This document shows, one piece after another, positions 10,440 to 24,400 of a stretch of 64,000 nucleotides of DNA. The notes under the pieces are model-generated. The model was given only the letters and a program-made list of their open reading frames with translations, searched no databases and had not been told where the DNA came from. Source of the DNA: Pelodera strongyloides (Eukaryota > Nematoda > Chromadorea > Rhabditida > Rhabditidae); the NCBI GenBank assembly GCA_036852015.1, contig JAANDG010000119.1, forward strand, positions 62,001 through 126,000, in the 5' to 3' direction. Numbering within the stretch: position 1 is the stretch's first letter; each line of letters starts with the position of its first letter. Position numbers and translations under genes: made by a program.

Positions 10440-13400
10440 GAAAAAAAGTCGGTAACTTCAAAAAATAATAGTGTGCAATTTTACAATATTATCCACAAAA
10501 AATCAATAATGCTGTATTTGTCATGCTTCTTTTCCGTCTCCCATGCCTAAGAAACTGTAGTTTGTAGTCGTTACCGGAATATCATTGTTTTGCACATGCT
10601 TTGGGTTGAGAGGTTAAAAAGAAAGCTTTTTTATTGTTCAAATTTTTTTTTGATTTTCGTTGTTTTCATTTGCTTTTTTTGCTTGTGTTTTGTTGTTCGT
10701 CTAATATACACATAGACTCACGCTCTGTATTTTCTGTCCTAAAACAGTGTTCAAAGTAGATTCAAAAGAGCAGTTCTTTTGTACTTAAACCATATCAAAC
10801 TTTGGATCAAACTCTTTTTTTTTCGGCGTATTATTATTTTCCTGCGTTCACCTGTTCACTGTTTGTCTATATTTCCATTGCGCTTACCCATCGGTGTTTT
10901 TTTCGCGTTATCCGCCAACCGGTCCATATATCGTGATGTTAGTGATGTATGACAATTGCTAAACGCGTGCGCGCTTCGTTTTTATCACATATCAATGCGA
11001 ATAGCTTCCTTATTAGTCGATGCTCAACTTCCTTATTAGTATGTAGTAGTATGTGTTTGCGCGTTTTGGACGATTATATTTCCTTAATAACCGTTGCATG
11101 TTACATCCCTTACCCTAGCACCGGCCAATCATTTATTGAAAGCGAACTCTCCTCTAGTTTCATGCGTTTTTGAGCAAAACACGGATACAATTAAAAGCTA
11201 GAACAAAATGCCTTCTGATAAGTAAACATACTGATAATATGCTTTGCTTGCGGAGTTAAAATTCTAAGTTCCTTGTTCCACTACGACCACTACCGGTTAT
11301 TGGTCGCTCCTATGTTCTATATTTCCTAGAAAACTGTAGTTTCGTGTCGACTTTGCGATCCTGATGGGGTGGTTCTCATTTTTCATTTTAGTTTTATTTC
11401 CCATCCACGCGAGCCCCGAGCCGCTTATCAATCGCAAGCGTGTTATAACTACAGCGGAACATTTTCCTATTTCGGTCGCTTTTTGAACCATTCTCAAAAA
11501 GAGCAGGAATATAATAGAAACACGCGTGTTTCCTGTTTACCGTATTGAATGTTGAATGTTGATATTGCAAAAAAAGTTGGAATCACGGGACTTTGCTTTG
11601 ATTTGCAATTTGCGGTATAAAAAGTCAAAACATTTTGGTCAAAAATATTCCAACCTGTTCCTTTTGAAAAAAAAGAAAAAGTTTTGAGTTTTGAGCCGTT
11701 GGTATGGTAGAATGGTAGATAGTTGTAATAAGTCCTGCACCTGCACGCAATGTCATTATCATTTTGGATACCCCGGAACCGGAGCCCGGTTACTTCTTAT
11801 ATTTATTAATTTATTATTAATTATTTCATCTACACCAAGTCTCACCTCTTTCGTCTTTTTTGCACTTTATCTTTATCGCCACCTTTCGAGACATTTCCTG
11901 ATAATGCGGTATTCGGGATTGGTTTGGTTTAATAAATTTAATCAGTTAGTTAGGGTTCATTCGTTGTCTTTGCAAAAATGCAATTCTAAGGATGGCGGAA
12001 CCCGAGTTGAACCGGAATCTGCTGTTTTATAATTAATTAAATAATTAATTGAAGCAAGTGCTTCAGCAGTCATTTGAGTTCGTGAAATTCAAATTTTGCA
12101 TTTCCTTGTCAAATTAGTAGTTATTCATACATACACATGTTGATGTTCTGTTATTCTGTTTTTCCCTTTTGCACCGGGTTCGGGTTACATTTACGATTAC
12201 TGCAACTGCATGTTTGTCCACTGGGTGGGTTTCGTAAGTTACCTAGTTACCTGTTTGTTACCACAGGGATGATATCACTTATCACTAGTTGATTTGCCTT
12301 TGCCAAACTAGTGTTATGGTTGTTAGTTAATATGTAAGACTAAGACTGGTGGTAGTAAGAGTGTGTGTGTTCGATAGTTCGATCACATAAATATCGGATA
12401 ATAAACGCTACCAACCTGCAAAACGTCAACATATACAAAGGAAAAGGGTTCAAGTTCAGTGCATTTCTCTTCTAAGTAACGTGTTCAGTGTTCAGTACAC
12501 CTTATCCTTGTTAACCACGTGGACGTGCAGACGTGTATTGTAATTTTTTGTGCTCCTTAATAATAATTGTTCCTTTAATAAGGAATATATAAGGAAAGAA
12601 CAAAGAACCGAATAACTCAAAATGAACCAATGAATCAAGGATTCCAAATTCCAATGCAAAAGAGATTTGCCTAGTTCACAGAATGTCATGAAGAATTAGA
12701 CTAGACTAGCGGAGCTTTACCTGCCTCCTAAACAAATAAGCATGTTTTTTATTGACTTGTTAGTACACATAAAGTTAAGTTCATATTCGTATAAGTGTAA
12801 GGACACTTTAACTTTTCTTGACTGAAATCAATGCAGTTCAGCCATCGCACTCTCTGTTATCGCTCTTTTGAGCTCCATGATTTGACGCACGCGGGGTTCA
12901 TTTTATTTTAATTGGTTTGTTGGATTGAAAATGAAACACATTTCCCATTTTGTTTTGATTAGTATCTTCCGTATACAGTATACACTGCTGGTGGGGCGCG
13001 TGTCGATTGTGTTGCTTGTCAACCGCTTCACTTCTTTCAAGCTTTTAATGATTTGATTTAATGAATCTCATTTTGAACTATTGTACGTTCACGATACCGT
13101 TTGTGGACGGGTCTCGCACTTGTCCTTTTCGTGTCTTTTTCTCTCGTTTCCATCTCGAACCGTGTTTCTGTTTGGTTTTGTTCACTACCTCGTTTAATTG
13201 GATTTTTGTCTTGTCCATTAGTCCAACATAATTTGTATAATTGCAGGAGGCCCAGCCCCTCTGCTTGCTGTTTTTCTTCGTGTTAAATGCTGATTGGCGT
13301 CCACAGCGTCTACTTCGGAACTGTGCGCTAGCGGGTCTTCGGGTAACTAAAGTGGACAACGGATAAAACAAAACTGTGATCGCCTCAGGTACGGTGGTTT

Positions 13401-14114
13401 TTTTTCATTCTCCTTCTGACTTTTGAGATTTGTTGCTTACGCGAACGAGACATGCATTTATAAAGTACCGTAAAGCTTGGATTGGATGATGATTCCGGAA
13501 AATTCTGGTGTGTGTTACTTTTAAAACTATAGAACAGCTGGATTTTGAATCTTTTATTGGAGAATTGCATTCCCATGTGTTGTATGCAGTTTTATTTAAT
13601 TATTTCCATATACTCCTATACTACATGATGATAGCATGGGTTGTGTCCAGCATGGGTTTCCACTTTGAGTCAACTTCGACAATTTGACGTCTCCTTGTGT
13701 AATATGGACTGTGGACTTAATTTATATAGACGGCTCTGTGCTCTTAGTGGCTCTACATATTGGTTCTTTCGATATTGATTGTGTTTTATGAACGAAGATT
13801 TGTACGTCGGTGTGCGTACGCTGCTTGCCATCTCTATAATTAGCAGTCAAGATTGTGATTGTGGATTTGGATTGGTGTTTTATCATATTTTATCAGCTTC
13901 CGTACACAGCACCGTTTGGACCGGCTCTAATACTTATCTTTCTATTTCTCTTTTCCAGTCCGAACCAAAATGTGCACTGTAAAAATTAAAAATGTCAGTC
14001 AGAATCGGTTTTTCAAAAACCAGGAATATGAAAAGCCATACCTGGGAAGGAATAGGAATTTTATTAAGATTGAAATGAAAGTAAGAAAGGTGAGCTCGGG
14101 CTGGATGAGGGATC

Positions 14115-14155
14115 TGGAGCCATATTCACCACTACGATTTCCTTGGGGAACTATG
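14115..14155. mobile_element. family C, one-ended fragment
   Basis: TGGAGCCATATTCACCACTA followed by CGATTTCCTTGGGGAACT matches the left end of family C. No right end follows. Confidence 0.45.
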
Positions 14156-14780
14156 ACTCCTGAGTGTAAGGCAATTGTGAATTATGCTGCGTGAACCCTG
14201 TGTTTTGGCTTGGTCGCTTGGTAGTGTTTAGTGATTATCTTCTTGCTTCTCAGGAACCGGGATAGGGCAGAGGTAGACATTCACATGCTCTCAACTTGAA
14301 TATTGTTCTCTTCACATGAATATTGTTTTACTAACTTTGTTTTCATCGATGTGGCAGCCTATTATTGGCTTTGCTAGGTCTGATTAACGTGTAATAGTAA
14401 CATGTTAGTTTTCGACGTCAATGTTGTAAAGAATGTAAAGTTGTAACTAAAGATGGTGATGTTAGCTCATGTGCCCCGAGTCCGTTTCACCGTATGTAGA
14501 ATATAGAGGGAGAGGGTGGAAAAATCACTAGTTGTCGTTCTGACTATTGGTTTATGATAGTAGGGCATTCTTTAGGAAAGTATTCTTTGGAATTAATTTT
14601 AATAGATGTAAATGTGATTTTGTTAGGTTAGATATACTTTTAAAGGTTACCGGAGTGTAATTCCGTTGAATAATCTACATCACTACTTTGATGTTTGTTA
14701 TTCATCGGCTCTCACGGCGTTGCGCTCTTTTAATGAGTATAATAAATACTCACTATAAATACACGACGTGGACGTTGAGA

Positions 14781-15048
14781 TTGAGAAACGTTGGTCTGTA
14801 ATGCTATTTGTGATGCTATAGTCTTTTAGAGTGAGCACGTTGTCGATTGTATCTTGTATCAGGGAATAAATTAGGTCCGCATCTCGTAATTTTGGGGGTG
14901 ATTTAGACTAATTTGCATACAATGCATTACGGATCGGGAGGTGATCGTCCTCATTTGGCGGGGTGTTTTTGTGTTTTATGCTATGGTTGAGAAACGTTGG
15001 TCTGTAATGCTATTTAGCCTTTTAGAGTGAGCACGTTGCCGGTTGTAT
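14781..15048 (+). repeat. diverged direct duplication
   Basis: TTGAGAAACGTTGGTCTGTA, then ATGCTATTT and TTTTAGAGTGAGCACGTTG, occur at 14781-14848 and at 14987-15048. A few small gaps separate the two copies. Confidence 0.7.
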
Positions 15049-17810
15049 AGCAGCTTACATCTAGAGTTATCAGTTGCCTCCTAAGTGTTGCCACTATCAT
15101 GGCCGGTAATTGGGGGCCTTCCTTATCACTTATCAGCATGTCTGGAGGTGAATTATTGATTTTTGTAGTAGTAATCACTATTACTTATTTATAGTTGTGT
15201 GTTAAATTTACCCGTTAGGCTCAGGCTCGAAGTCTTCCACTAGAGGTCACCATGGACCTATCCAGTTCACGCTATTTCAATTTAATTAAATGACCGATTT
15301 TTACAGTTTATTGTATAAGTTGATTTTTATCGGTTTTTTTATTTGCTTTGTTTTTTATTGGTTTTGATTACTCCAATATTCCGTTGTATTTGAAATATTG
15401 GCCGAAAATTGTTAAAATCCCCACCACCTTCACAATATATGACTTCATAATTTCATCTTCGTGGTGATGTATTAATTAACCACTGCGCAACTTTGAAAAT
15501 AAGCTTTGGATTATTACCTTTATGTTGTACTACTATACATATACTAGAGCAACCGTTGGCTAGTAACTTATGGTTAGCTTCTCAGCTAGTTTCAACTTTT
15601 TTCTATCTGTCACAGACAATCACTTGCATATTCTGATGCAAAGAAAAGCAAACTACGCTGAGAACCAAAACGGCAACCAGAGACGGCGAAAAAAAAAGCG
15701 CATCAATTTTTTTTTTCCGGGCGCATCAAATTCTTTTGCGGGAAACACCCCAAACTGTTGCCGCGCGCAACTCTGGAGTATCGTTGTAACAACAGCTCGT
15801 TTTGGGAGACTTGTGCTTTTTGTTTTTGAGTAATGTTGTGAATAGGATTATCGAAATCGATATAACGGTTTTTGATCGCTGAAAATAATGATTAAAGATT
15901 CAATCATGTGGACGTTTTGAGTGTGGGGGATCAAAGATTGTCACTGTTTTAATGTTTTGGGTGTATTTGGAAATTTAACAAAAATTGAAACAGCTGAGCG
16001 CTGTTGGGTTGTTGGTAACTGATGTTAAAGGGAATATGTAGGCACTCAAAATGAGCAAAACAACTGCGAAACTAGAGTTTCCACACCAGACATGAATTTA
16101 AGTAGGCGACTGAATATGTAAATTCGAATATTCTCATTTGCATGCAAATATGTCGCTCTTGCATGCTATATGCCGATGTATGCACATATGCTAAATTTTT
16201 TGCTCCATCAGCACTGCCGTGTAAGCCAGGGGGTCAAATAACGCGTTTACTATGGAAAAGATGAACTTTGAAAATCATTTTCTTTTAAATGGGAAACTTT
16301 TAACCATTTTTGTTGTTGTTTCCTTAATGAGGAACACACATTCTATTAATACAGCTTAACTTCAAAAAGGGCATACATATTCCCTTTAACGGGTGCGGTT
16401 GCGGAAGCGTAACAATAACCTCGTGATATTCCTTCAGACGCTCAGCTGACTTTTTTGCACCTTCAAAGTGACAGACTGCCTAGCGTAGACAAAGATGCGT
16501 CACTTGTTTTTCCATGCTATTTCAACCGCTTCGCTACCGCGTCTCTTGATCTGTAGCACTGTCTCGTATTGGTTTCTTGATCTTCTTCATGAGCCGGTTC
16601 TGGTTTTCTTAGCGCACTTCGTATGTCTGTTGTCTGACACCCTTGTGTGTTCTTTTTTGAGAATGCCTCTGGGTCGCTTGAGGTCACAGCTGATTTAGGC
16701 GCCATATTATGGCTTGTTACTATTCAATTGATTAGCTACTCTCTTTTTATGAACTAAAGTAAATGATTTCTTTCTTTAGTCAAACTTTAGAGAATCACAC
16801 GTGCTATGTGTTTCCTTTGATTCCGATTGTATGAGTTTGACTGTTCCGTTGAAGTATTCACTGTTCAGTTGAAATTCGGATTCTGGTCGAAATTGAATAG
16901 ATATAGTTGCTGGGAACTTGAGAATTCACTATGTATGACCTTTGTTAGTTGGCTTGTTGATTCTTTTCCAGTTTCCTGTTGCGAGTTGCCTTTTCATTTT
17001 CAGCTGTCCCTCTATGTGGTCTCTGTATCTCTGTCTCTCTGTCTCTCTCTTCTTTTTTTATGAAACACTTTTTTGTTTTGATGGTGATAGTGATGGTGTC
17101 ACGAAATCAAAATCAAAGAATGTGAAACGCACATTTGAAGTGAAAGAATATTGTCTGCGCGTTTTTCATTATATTGCAGTCGCACCTTCACATTTTTCTA
17201 TGAGAATAGTTGCGATAATATTTTCCTTACGCTCAAGACCTAGGGACGGATTCGAACGTAACGTAATGTAGTTAGTCTTTTGTTTGTTGGGGTTAATCAC
17301 TTGATGGCGTAAGGCGTAATTCAAAGACTAGACCTTCTAGTCCGTGGTTTACCGTTTAACTTCCTGGAATCTCTGAACGGGCTGCTTCATCATAACTGAG
17401 TAACCTTTGGTGGCCCGACCCTTTAATGCAGACATGAAATAACGTGTATCCATTGCATTATTGGCATTTGTCGTTTTACTTTTACGCTTTACCACGTCGT
17501 GTGTGCTTATCATTTTATGTTGATTACTTTTAATTATCTGATGTTTATCCTGAGATGTATTGTCATTATTGTCACTTGTCACTTTTTAGTGTAGGATACT
17601 TACCGTCTAGGCATCCATTTTTGCTGCCGTCCACTTTGTTTTTCTTGCACCGGTATTCTATTCTATAATGCGGTAGAAGCGCAGAAAGCTTCTGAGTTTT
17701 GTCATATTATATTCACTGATCACGTTTCCCGTCATAACTTTTTCCGCCATACAAGATGGATGATTATCAGGTGAGAAATTGTGTAGAGTCGGAAGTAGGA
17801 TTAGGAATAT

Positions 17811-17967
17811 GGGGTTTCCAAGTATGCTGAAAATTTACAGTATTCTGGAACTACACGAGAATATTTTTTTTAAATCTTTCATATCATCTATGCAAGTTTC
17901 GTGCAAAAGTACGGTAGTGTTGACAGAATCACACTGAATTTTTGAGATACTTCATACTTGGAAACCT
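17811..17967. mobile_element. family E element
   Basis: GGGGTTTCCAAGTATGCTG and ATACTTGGAAACC are inverted tips. The core has ATTTACAGTATTCTGGAACT and a CGTGCAAAAGTACGGTAG segment, shared with three other copies in the window. Confidence 0.6.
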
Positions 17968-18360
17968 TATTAGGATAGCATTGGTTTAGTTACTGTTCGC
18001 GAAAATGCGCACCTTCTGATTGATGACTGAAAGGGACTGTGACTGTAAAGCCTGCTGAAGCTCATAGCCTAAGCCAGCCGGTGAGCTCACCGGCGAACCA
18101 CCACCGGAATTAGAATATTAGACATGCAAAGTTTGGCGGTGGTACGAGAAATTTATCAGAAACGTACAATAAATGGCCAGAAATTCGCGAACCACCTCCG
18201 GACAGAGAGAGAGAAAGAGAGAGAGGTTCAATACCGTGTTCAGTGCTTGTGACATGTTCCATGTTCGTCTTCCAATGGTGGTGTCCTGAGCAGAGTACAC
18301 AAGGTAGACGACAGACGACATGTTAAACGGTGCTTTATTTTTGTAATTATAATAATTCTG

Positions 18361-18370
18361 TCCCATTTAG
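18361..18370 (+). promoter_or_regulatory. possible trans-splice or 5' UTR acceptor of the ATPase gene
   Basis: TCCCATTTAG ends 60 bases before the start codon at 18431, and a second acceptor-like ATCATTAG ends at 18416. Either could receive a spliced leader or join an upstream non-coding exon. Nematode mRNAs commonly carry SL1; no SL gene is visible here. Confidence 0.3.
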
Positions 18371-18430
18371 TCGAACGAGCGATCGCGACTCCTTTCGTCG
18401 AGCAACTCATCATTAGATTCGTACGGCGGA

Positions 18431-21400
18431 ATGACTGCGCAGAATGATCGGGTTGGAGGCCGATTGCATCATGCACAGGTTCCTTCAGGTGGGGTAATTA
18501 GAATAATTAGAAGTGTTGTAGTTTGTTTGTTGTGGATGTGGGATAATTAGAATAATTAGGATGTTGTAGTTTGTGTTGTCTTCTTGGTACTGTTACAATT
18601 GCTTGTACGTGTCATGTGGAGCGATTAACATTACTTCGAAAATTGTAGTTATTTTTCCCCTCAAATTAAAATGCTGTAATAGCCTCCGGATTGGGGGCCG
18701 TTGGCGTGTAGTTGATGCTACCCGTGATGACCAGAGGCCATATTCACCACTCGTTTCCCCCAGGGGAATTCCCCGTCTTCTTCTCTTCTCTGCGTCTCTA
18801 GTATTAGAGTTCTATTTACTGTCCCCAGGGAATATTTCCCCTAGGGAATCGTAGTGGTGAATATGGCCTTTGTGTATGTATTTTCTGTATTTAGGTGAAG
18901 AGTCTCTGGATATTTATGGGTATAAGACAACGACGGCTCGAACGGTTAGTTATCTCCGGATTTCTTTTGATTTTTAACTTGCTCGAATTTATTCTTTCCT
19001 CTCTCATTTAAGTTTAATTTTAACAATTTAAATCTTGTATGAATATGTTGTATGAATGTGTATATCGTGTATGTCGACGCTAAGCTTATCATTAGCTGAG
19101 ACACTATTTTATATCGCCTTTTACGGGTTTGTTTCGTGTGATGTGTTTTAGTGTTTATTTCTTCAGTTTTTCTTCTACCTGTTCTCAATCTGTACGTTGG
19201 GCATTTTCCGATTGATCCTGCATTGGCAAGAAAAGTAAGTTGCGGAATTGGCTTCATTTTCAGATTTTTTTCAATTTTCCATTTTCTTCGGTGTTACTTT
19301 TTCATAATATGGCTATGGCTTCCCTTGAACCGTTTTTTTTTAGTATTATCTCTTTATTCCATGAAGTGTACATAAACATAGAAACAAAATAGGGAGAGAA
19401 ACACAGGCGCTTATAGAAACACTTGTATTTTCACGCGACCCACGCATATTTCTCTGTACGGACTATGGTTCTAAGGTCTGAGGTCTAATATTACCTTTTT
19501 CAAATGTTAAGCATTATTTTACCTATATATTTGTATTTTTCAGGTGGTATATTGCTATGCGGGCAGTGAAATGTGCCCTTGACGAGGCTGACTTCATTTT
19601 TGTGGTGTAAGTTTTACTTGATACGATTGCCTTGACTGATTTTTGCACTTTTTAATGTCAATTAATGGAAATGTAGTCACTAGCCACTAGCGTATGATCA
19701 ACTTTCTTGTTTTCTTACAGATTTAGTCATTACGGATTAAAAAATATCCAGTGTCTTTACCAACGATTACCAATGTCTTGTTTTCCACATATTTGAAATG
19801 GTGCGTGTGAAACATTGTGTATTCTTATTATTGTTTTTATTAAAATATTTAGTGATGTGAATAATGTTAGCGCATTTCGGCCAGTTCGAAAAATGTCGGC
19901 TTCGGACAAAGGTTTTCCATTAGTGTTACCAGATGGAAATGGGCACTTTGCTGAAGGTTATTTTTTATGCCAATGTCTGGGGTGATGATTTTTTTTGTTT
20001 CTTTCTGTAGTTTGTAGTTTATGAACTACTGTAATGTTTGTTACATTCTTCCGTTCGTTTGATTTTGTGCTTGTGTGGGTAGGACGATAATCCAGGAGAG
20101 TTGAAGAATTTTTCGGAAGTGCCAAGTTTGGTTTGAATATATTTGATTAACATATATGCGACGTTTGTTTGAGGCATTGTCTTAATTCTTAAATATTAAC
20201 AAGTTTCTAAGTTAGTTGTTTCGTTGTTTGCAGTGGACTTAATTAATTAATGAATTAGTTGTAATGGAAATGGACTTAATCAATTACTTAATTGTTTGTA
20301 GTGGACTCGATTCGTTGGTTTTCCTTCCGCAAGATGATGTACTGTTGGTTTGAAGCGGATCAACAATTCATGGCTGCATCGGATATTGATAGTACGGTAG
20401 GAATTTCTTTTGTTATATTTTTTTGGATTTGCATGTGCTCACGATCATTTTGTCCCTTTAATTTGAATAATGATAGGAGGGCTTCTAGCTGTGTAAGTAT
20501 GTTGACGTAATTTGGTGAAGCAACGGTCGGGGCTGTCATCGGAACCAGATCGCATTGGTTGTCATCTAATAAATGCGAATTCAATTTGCGTATATTATGC
20601 AGATTTTCTTTGCAGGTCCCTGTGACTTGGTTCCATGATATTTTGAGCAAGCCGACTGGATTAACGTCTCGACAGGTTAGTTAACATAACATGTTGGATA
20701 AGGGAAAGTGCACGGGGAAGACAACCTGCGTGGTGTGGTAATGTTTGTGCTGGAGCTACAGTACTACTTATTGACATTTTTGGCCTTGTTTGACCTTTGA
20801 CCTTGTGAGGATGTGAGGTGTGTCAAATTGCCTAATTGTACTAATGTGGAAACTAGGTGTATGTATGTACGTATGTGTGTACGAAAGTGTGCTTATATAT
20901 TATGAAAGTGAGGTTGACTCTGTAACTGTTCTGGAGCTAGGGTGGTTTTGTTCGATAAAGATAATTCGACTAAAAATGCAAATGTATAGGTGGCACAACG
21001 ACTCGTCACTTATGGAGCCAATCAGATTGATGTGAAATTGAAACCGATCCTAGTGCTTTTGTTCAAGGAAGCCATATCACCTTTTTACATCTTTCAAGTA
21101 TTCAGGTTTGTAGTAACTGACTTTTGAAATTGCCAGCGTTGGGCAATGAAGTTGTTGTAAATTGATAACATTGATAGAGATATTGACGTTCCTTATTTTT
21201 TTTCACAAAGAAAACCCTTCGCGCACAATATTCACTATTCCTGGCCAAAACAAAATAAGGAGCGTCATTTGTGATGAAACGGTTTGTGGAGTCGAAGCCT
21301 GTTGCAAGGACCGTTTTATTTATGGGTTCTATTCCAAAATCCATTTGGTTCAGTGTATCAATTTGGTACTCGGACGACTATGCGTATTATGCTTCGATCA

Positions 21401-24400
21401 TCGTCGTCATGTCAGTTTGTTCCATTGCAATGGATGTATGGCAGGTGACTATTTTTATATTTAACCCAATTTTGATCCTCGGCCATATTATTTTATTTCT
21501 CTTTTCCTTATGCGAAGTCTTAGAAGACATTTTATTGAAGTTCCCATATGCAAAAAATGTTATAGTAAATCTGAAACATTATGATGCGTCGAAAGAACTT
21601 CACAAAAAATAATAGAGATAGAGAATGTTCACTCAGTTCACTGTAAATTATAGAATATTATTATGCGTGTAGATTCTTTTCCTTTGACATTTAATTGAAG
21701 GTTGTTCTCAACTTTTGTGTTCAGGTTCGGTCCCAGGAAAAGAAACTGCGCGCCATGGTGCATTCATCAGATGAGGTATATATTTTGTAACTGAATCACT
21801 GACTGAATCATTTGGTAGTTTCACCTATTCACCTTTCTCGACGTTTTTGAGAGTGTACACCGTGTGTTCGTTACGTGGTTTATTGTTTAAACTTAACGTA
21901 TACATGTTTTAATATTGCCCAATTACCCTAGCAAAACTCGTAGATAAGCATACATGGATAAGTTAGTTTCGATGTGAAAAGAAAAAGAAATAGATTAGCG
22001 GGTGTGCTCTCGGTTACAGGTTATTGAAGTCAATTCACTTTGTGTGTTTGTTATTCATTGGAAAATTAGCGAAATATCAAAAAAAAAAAATATTTATTTC
22101 ATTTTCTCAGATTGATGTGATACGTGATGGAGAGAAGGTGATACGGGTGGACAGCTCGGATGTGAGTTTTTTTTTGTATTAAGATTTAAAAAAACGCTGC
22201 ATACAATTTGACCTTTGCTCTTTTGAGCTGTTACGAGTGTTGTGCTCTTGTATGGAACTTACAGTAAGCTGACTTAATTTGGAAATCGGCAAACTTTGTC
22301 CGCTTAGAAAATGTAATGTTTATGTTTATTTATTAGTGTCTGTGAAAAAGCGTCAAGAGAAAAAGAGCACATCGCCGCAAGAGTGAAGAAGTTCATAAGA
22401 TTATGCTTTCCAGCTTGTGCCTGGAGACCTGATTCTGATACCTCAGCATGGTGGAGTGATGCAATGCGATGCCGTTCTCATGACCGGAACTGTTATTGTG
22501 AACGAGAGCATGCTGACTGGTGAAAGTGTTCCTATTACTAAGGTTTGTTTGTGGTTTGCTAAGCGTAAGAACTAAGAACTATGATGCCTTGTTAGACGTG
22601 ACTTGGGTTCCATTCTTCTATATGTAGGCTCTAGGCGATGTAGTGGATTTAGACATTCCAGCTTTGTGTGATGTACTTTTTATTCTTCAGGAGCTTACCA
22701 CACTTTTTTGTTTGTGTTCGTATAGAGTGTTCTTATAGTCTGGGTTGTTTTATATATATTTTTTTTTGTAGGTTGCACTGACTGGAATCGATGAAGAGAA
22801 TGAAACGGGCGAAGTACGATTTGACTTTGAAGCGCATTCGAAGCATGTTTTATTCTGTGGAACACAGGTTTGTAGACTTGGTTTGGCTCATTGTGTTTGT
22901 TGTGTTTAGACGAGCGAGATTGGATTTAGTAGACCGTATCAGAAAATGTAGAGAAATTACTCCTGAAATGTGCTCCAATATGATTTTGTATAACTTGTGT
23001 GCTTCCTTTGTAAGAGTTAGGGTTTGCTTCTGAGGCCGTATTCACCAACACGCAGGGAGCTAAAGCACAGAGAGAGAGAGTGCGAGAGCAGAAGAGGTTC
23101 AGAGCGCTCGTGGGGGAGGGCTCCCTGTATGTTGGTGAATACGGCCTCTAGTCTGGCTGGCACGAGTATGATTAGCTAATTGTTTAATTCTAGGTGCTGC
23201 AAACTCGTTATTACGGTGGCCAACAAGTCAAGGCAGTTGTACTGAGAACGGCATTCTCGACGCTCAAGGGACAGCTTGTTAGGTAATTAGCAGTTTTGAG
23301 TTTTGGTAATAGCGATTTGGTTTATTTGGGCAGATGTGTCGTGATCGAGTTTATTTGCTTGTAGAAAGTATTGTTGAGAGTTGACAGGTTTAGCAGATTG
23401 GGACTTAGGTCCTACGCCTTTGTCCTGCTAGGGCTAGTACGGTTCTGCCGGTCGGGAGATGTTTCAGATGTTTAATTAGTCAGTTAGATAGGCAATGAAC
23501 CGGTTGTCATCGGCATAAAGTCTTGGGTTCGTTAATTTAATCACCAATCATTTATTACGCGTAAAAGTCAAGAATTCAAAGAGCCTTTCTTACTCTCTGC
23601 TACGTTTTGTTTGTAGATGTTGAAGTTGTGTAGTACAAGAAACTCTAGTTATCAGTTTTGTCTTGTGTGATACAATATCATTTTGTACTCGATTCCAGAT
23701 CGATTATGTACCCGAAACCGGTGGATTTCCGCTTTACAAAGGATTTATTCAAGGTTAGTTGTTTGCATTTAAAGCGTAATACTGACCGGTTTTTGAAATG
23801 CATCGTGTTCACCAGCATTATTATGCAGCATATGCAAATGTACATAAATTAGTATAAAAATCGAGCTAAATTCGAGCAAATTAGCATAAAATAAATACGT
23901 AAGAATTTAGTTGTCAACTGTGCGCGTCAAAAACCGGCCGGTATTTCGCTTTGATAGTTTGTCATTCCATTGTTTCGTCTGATAATTCCTTTTTAGCTGG
24001 AAAGCTATGCATACTCACTATTGAATTTCTAGGAGTAAATATGCTTTATTTTGTATTTATTTAATTTTTTGTTTGGTTATCAGCATCAACTTGTTAATTC
24101 CTTTTAGTTTGTATTATTCCTTGCGGGTATTGCAATGTGCGGTTTTGCATACACGATTGGTATTATGATTTCGCATGGAGATCCAGTACGAAAGATTATC
24201 ATCAGATCTTTGGATATTATTACCGTAGTTGTACCGCCGGCACTTCCAGGTTGGTTATCTCTTTGTTATTATTTTATTATCTTTTGGAAGTAAAGTTCCG
24301 TTCTTGGGGGAAGCTATCTCATGCACTGGCAGAGCATAGAACTTCAATGACGAATGATGAAGCGACAAAACGGCTGATAAAAGAGTAAACTTTAAGAAGG

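Larger units (their letters stand above)
9064..18430. other. intergenic or 5'-transcribed region without supported exons
   Basis: It contains the two 58-bp repeats, a diverged duplication, one family C fragment and one family E element. Between about 10.6 and 17.2 kb the + strand is often T-rich, like the introns of the downstream ATPase. It could include a long 5' UTR intron or promoter of that gene. No coding exon could be supported. Confidence 0.4.

Noticed and set aside
13970..14194. 74-codon frame after a TTTTCCAG acceptor-like site
   Set aside because: Its downstream half runs into a family C repeat fragment and no partner exon in the right phase was found. A non-coding exon here is possible but unsupported.
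17758..17772. ATGGATGATTATCAG followed by GTGAG as the ATPase first exon
   Set aside because: It ends in phase 0, but the exon at 18895 needs phase 1. The ATG exon at 18431-18488 fits exactly.
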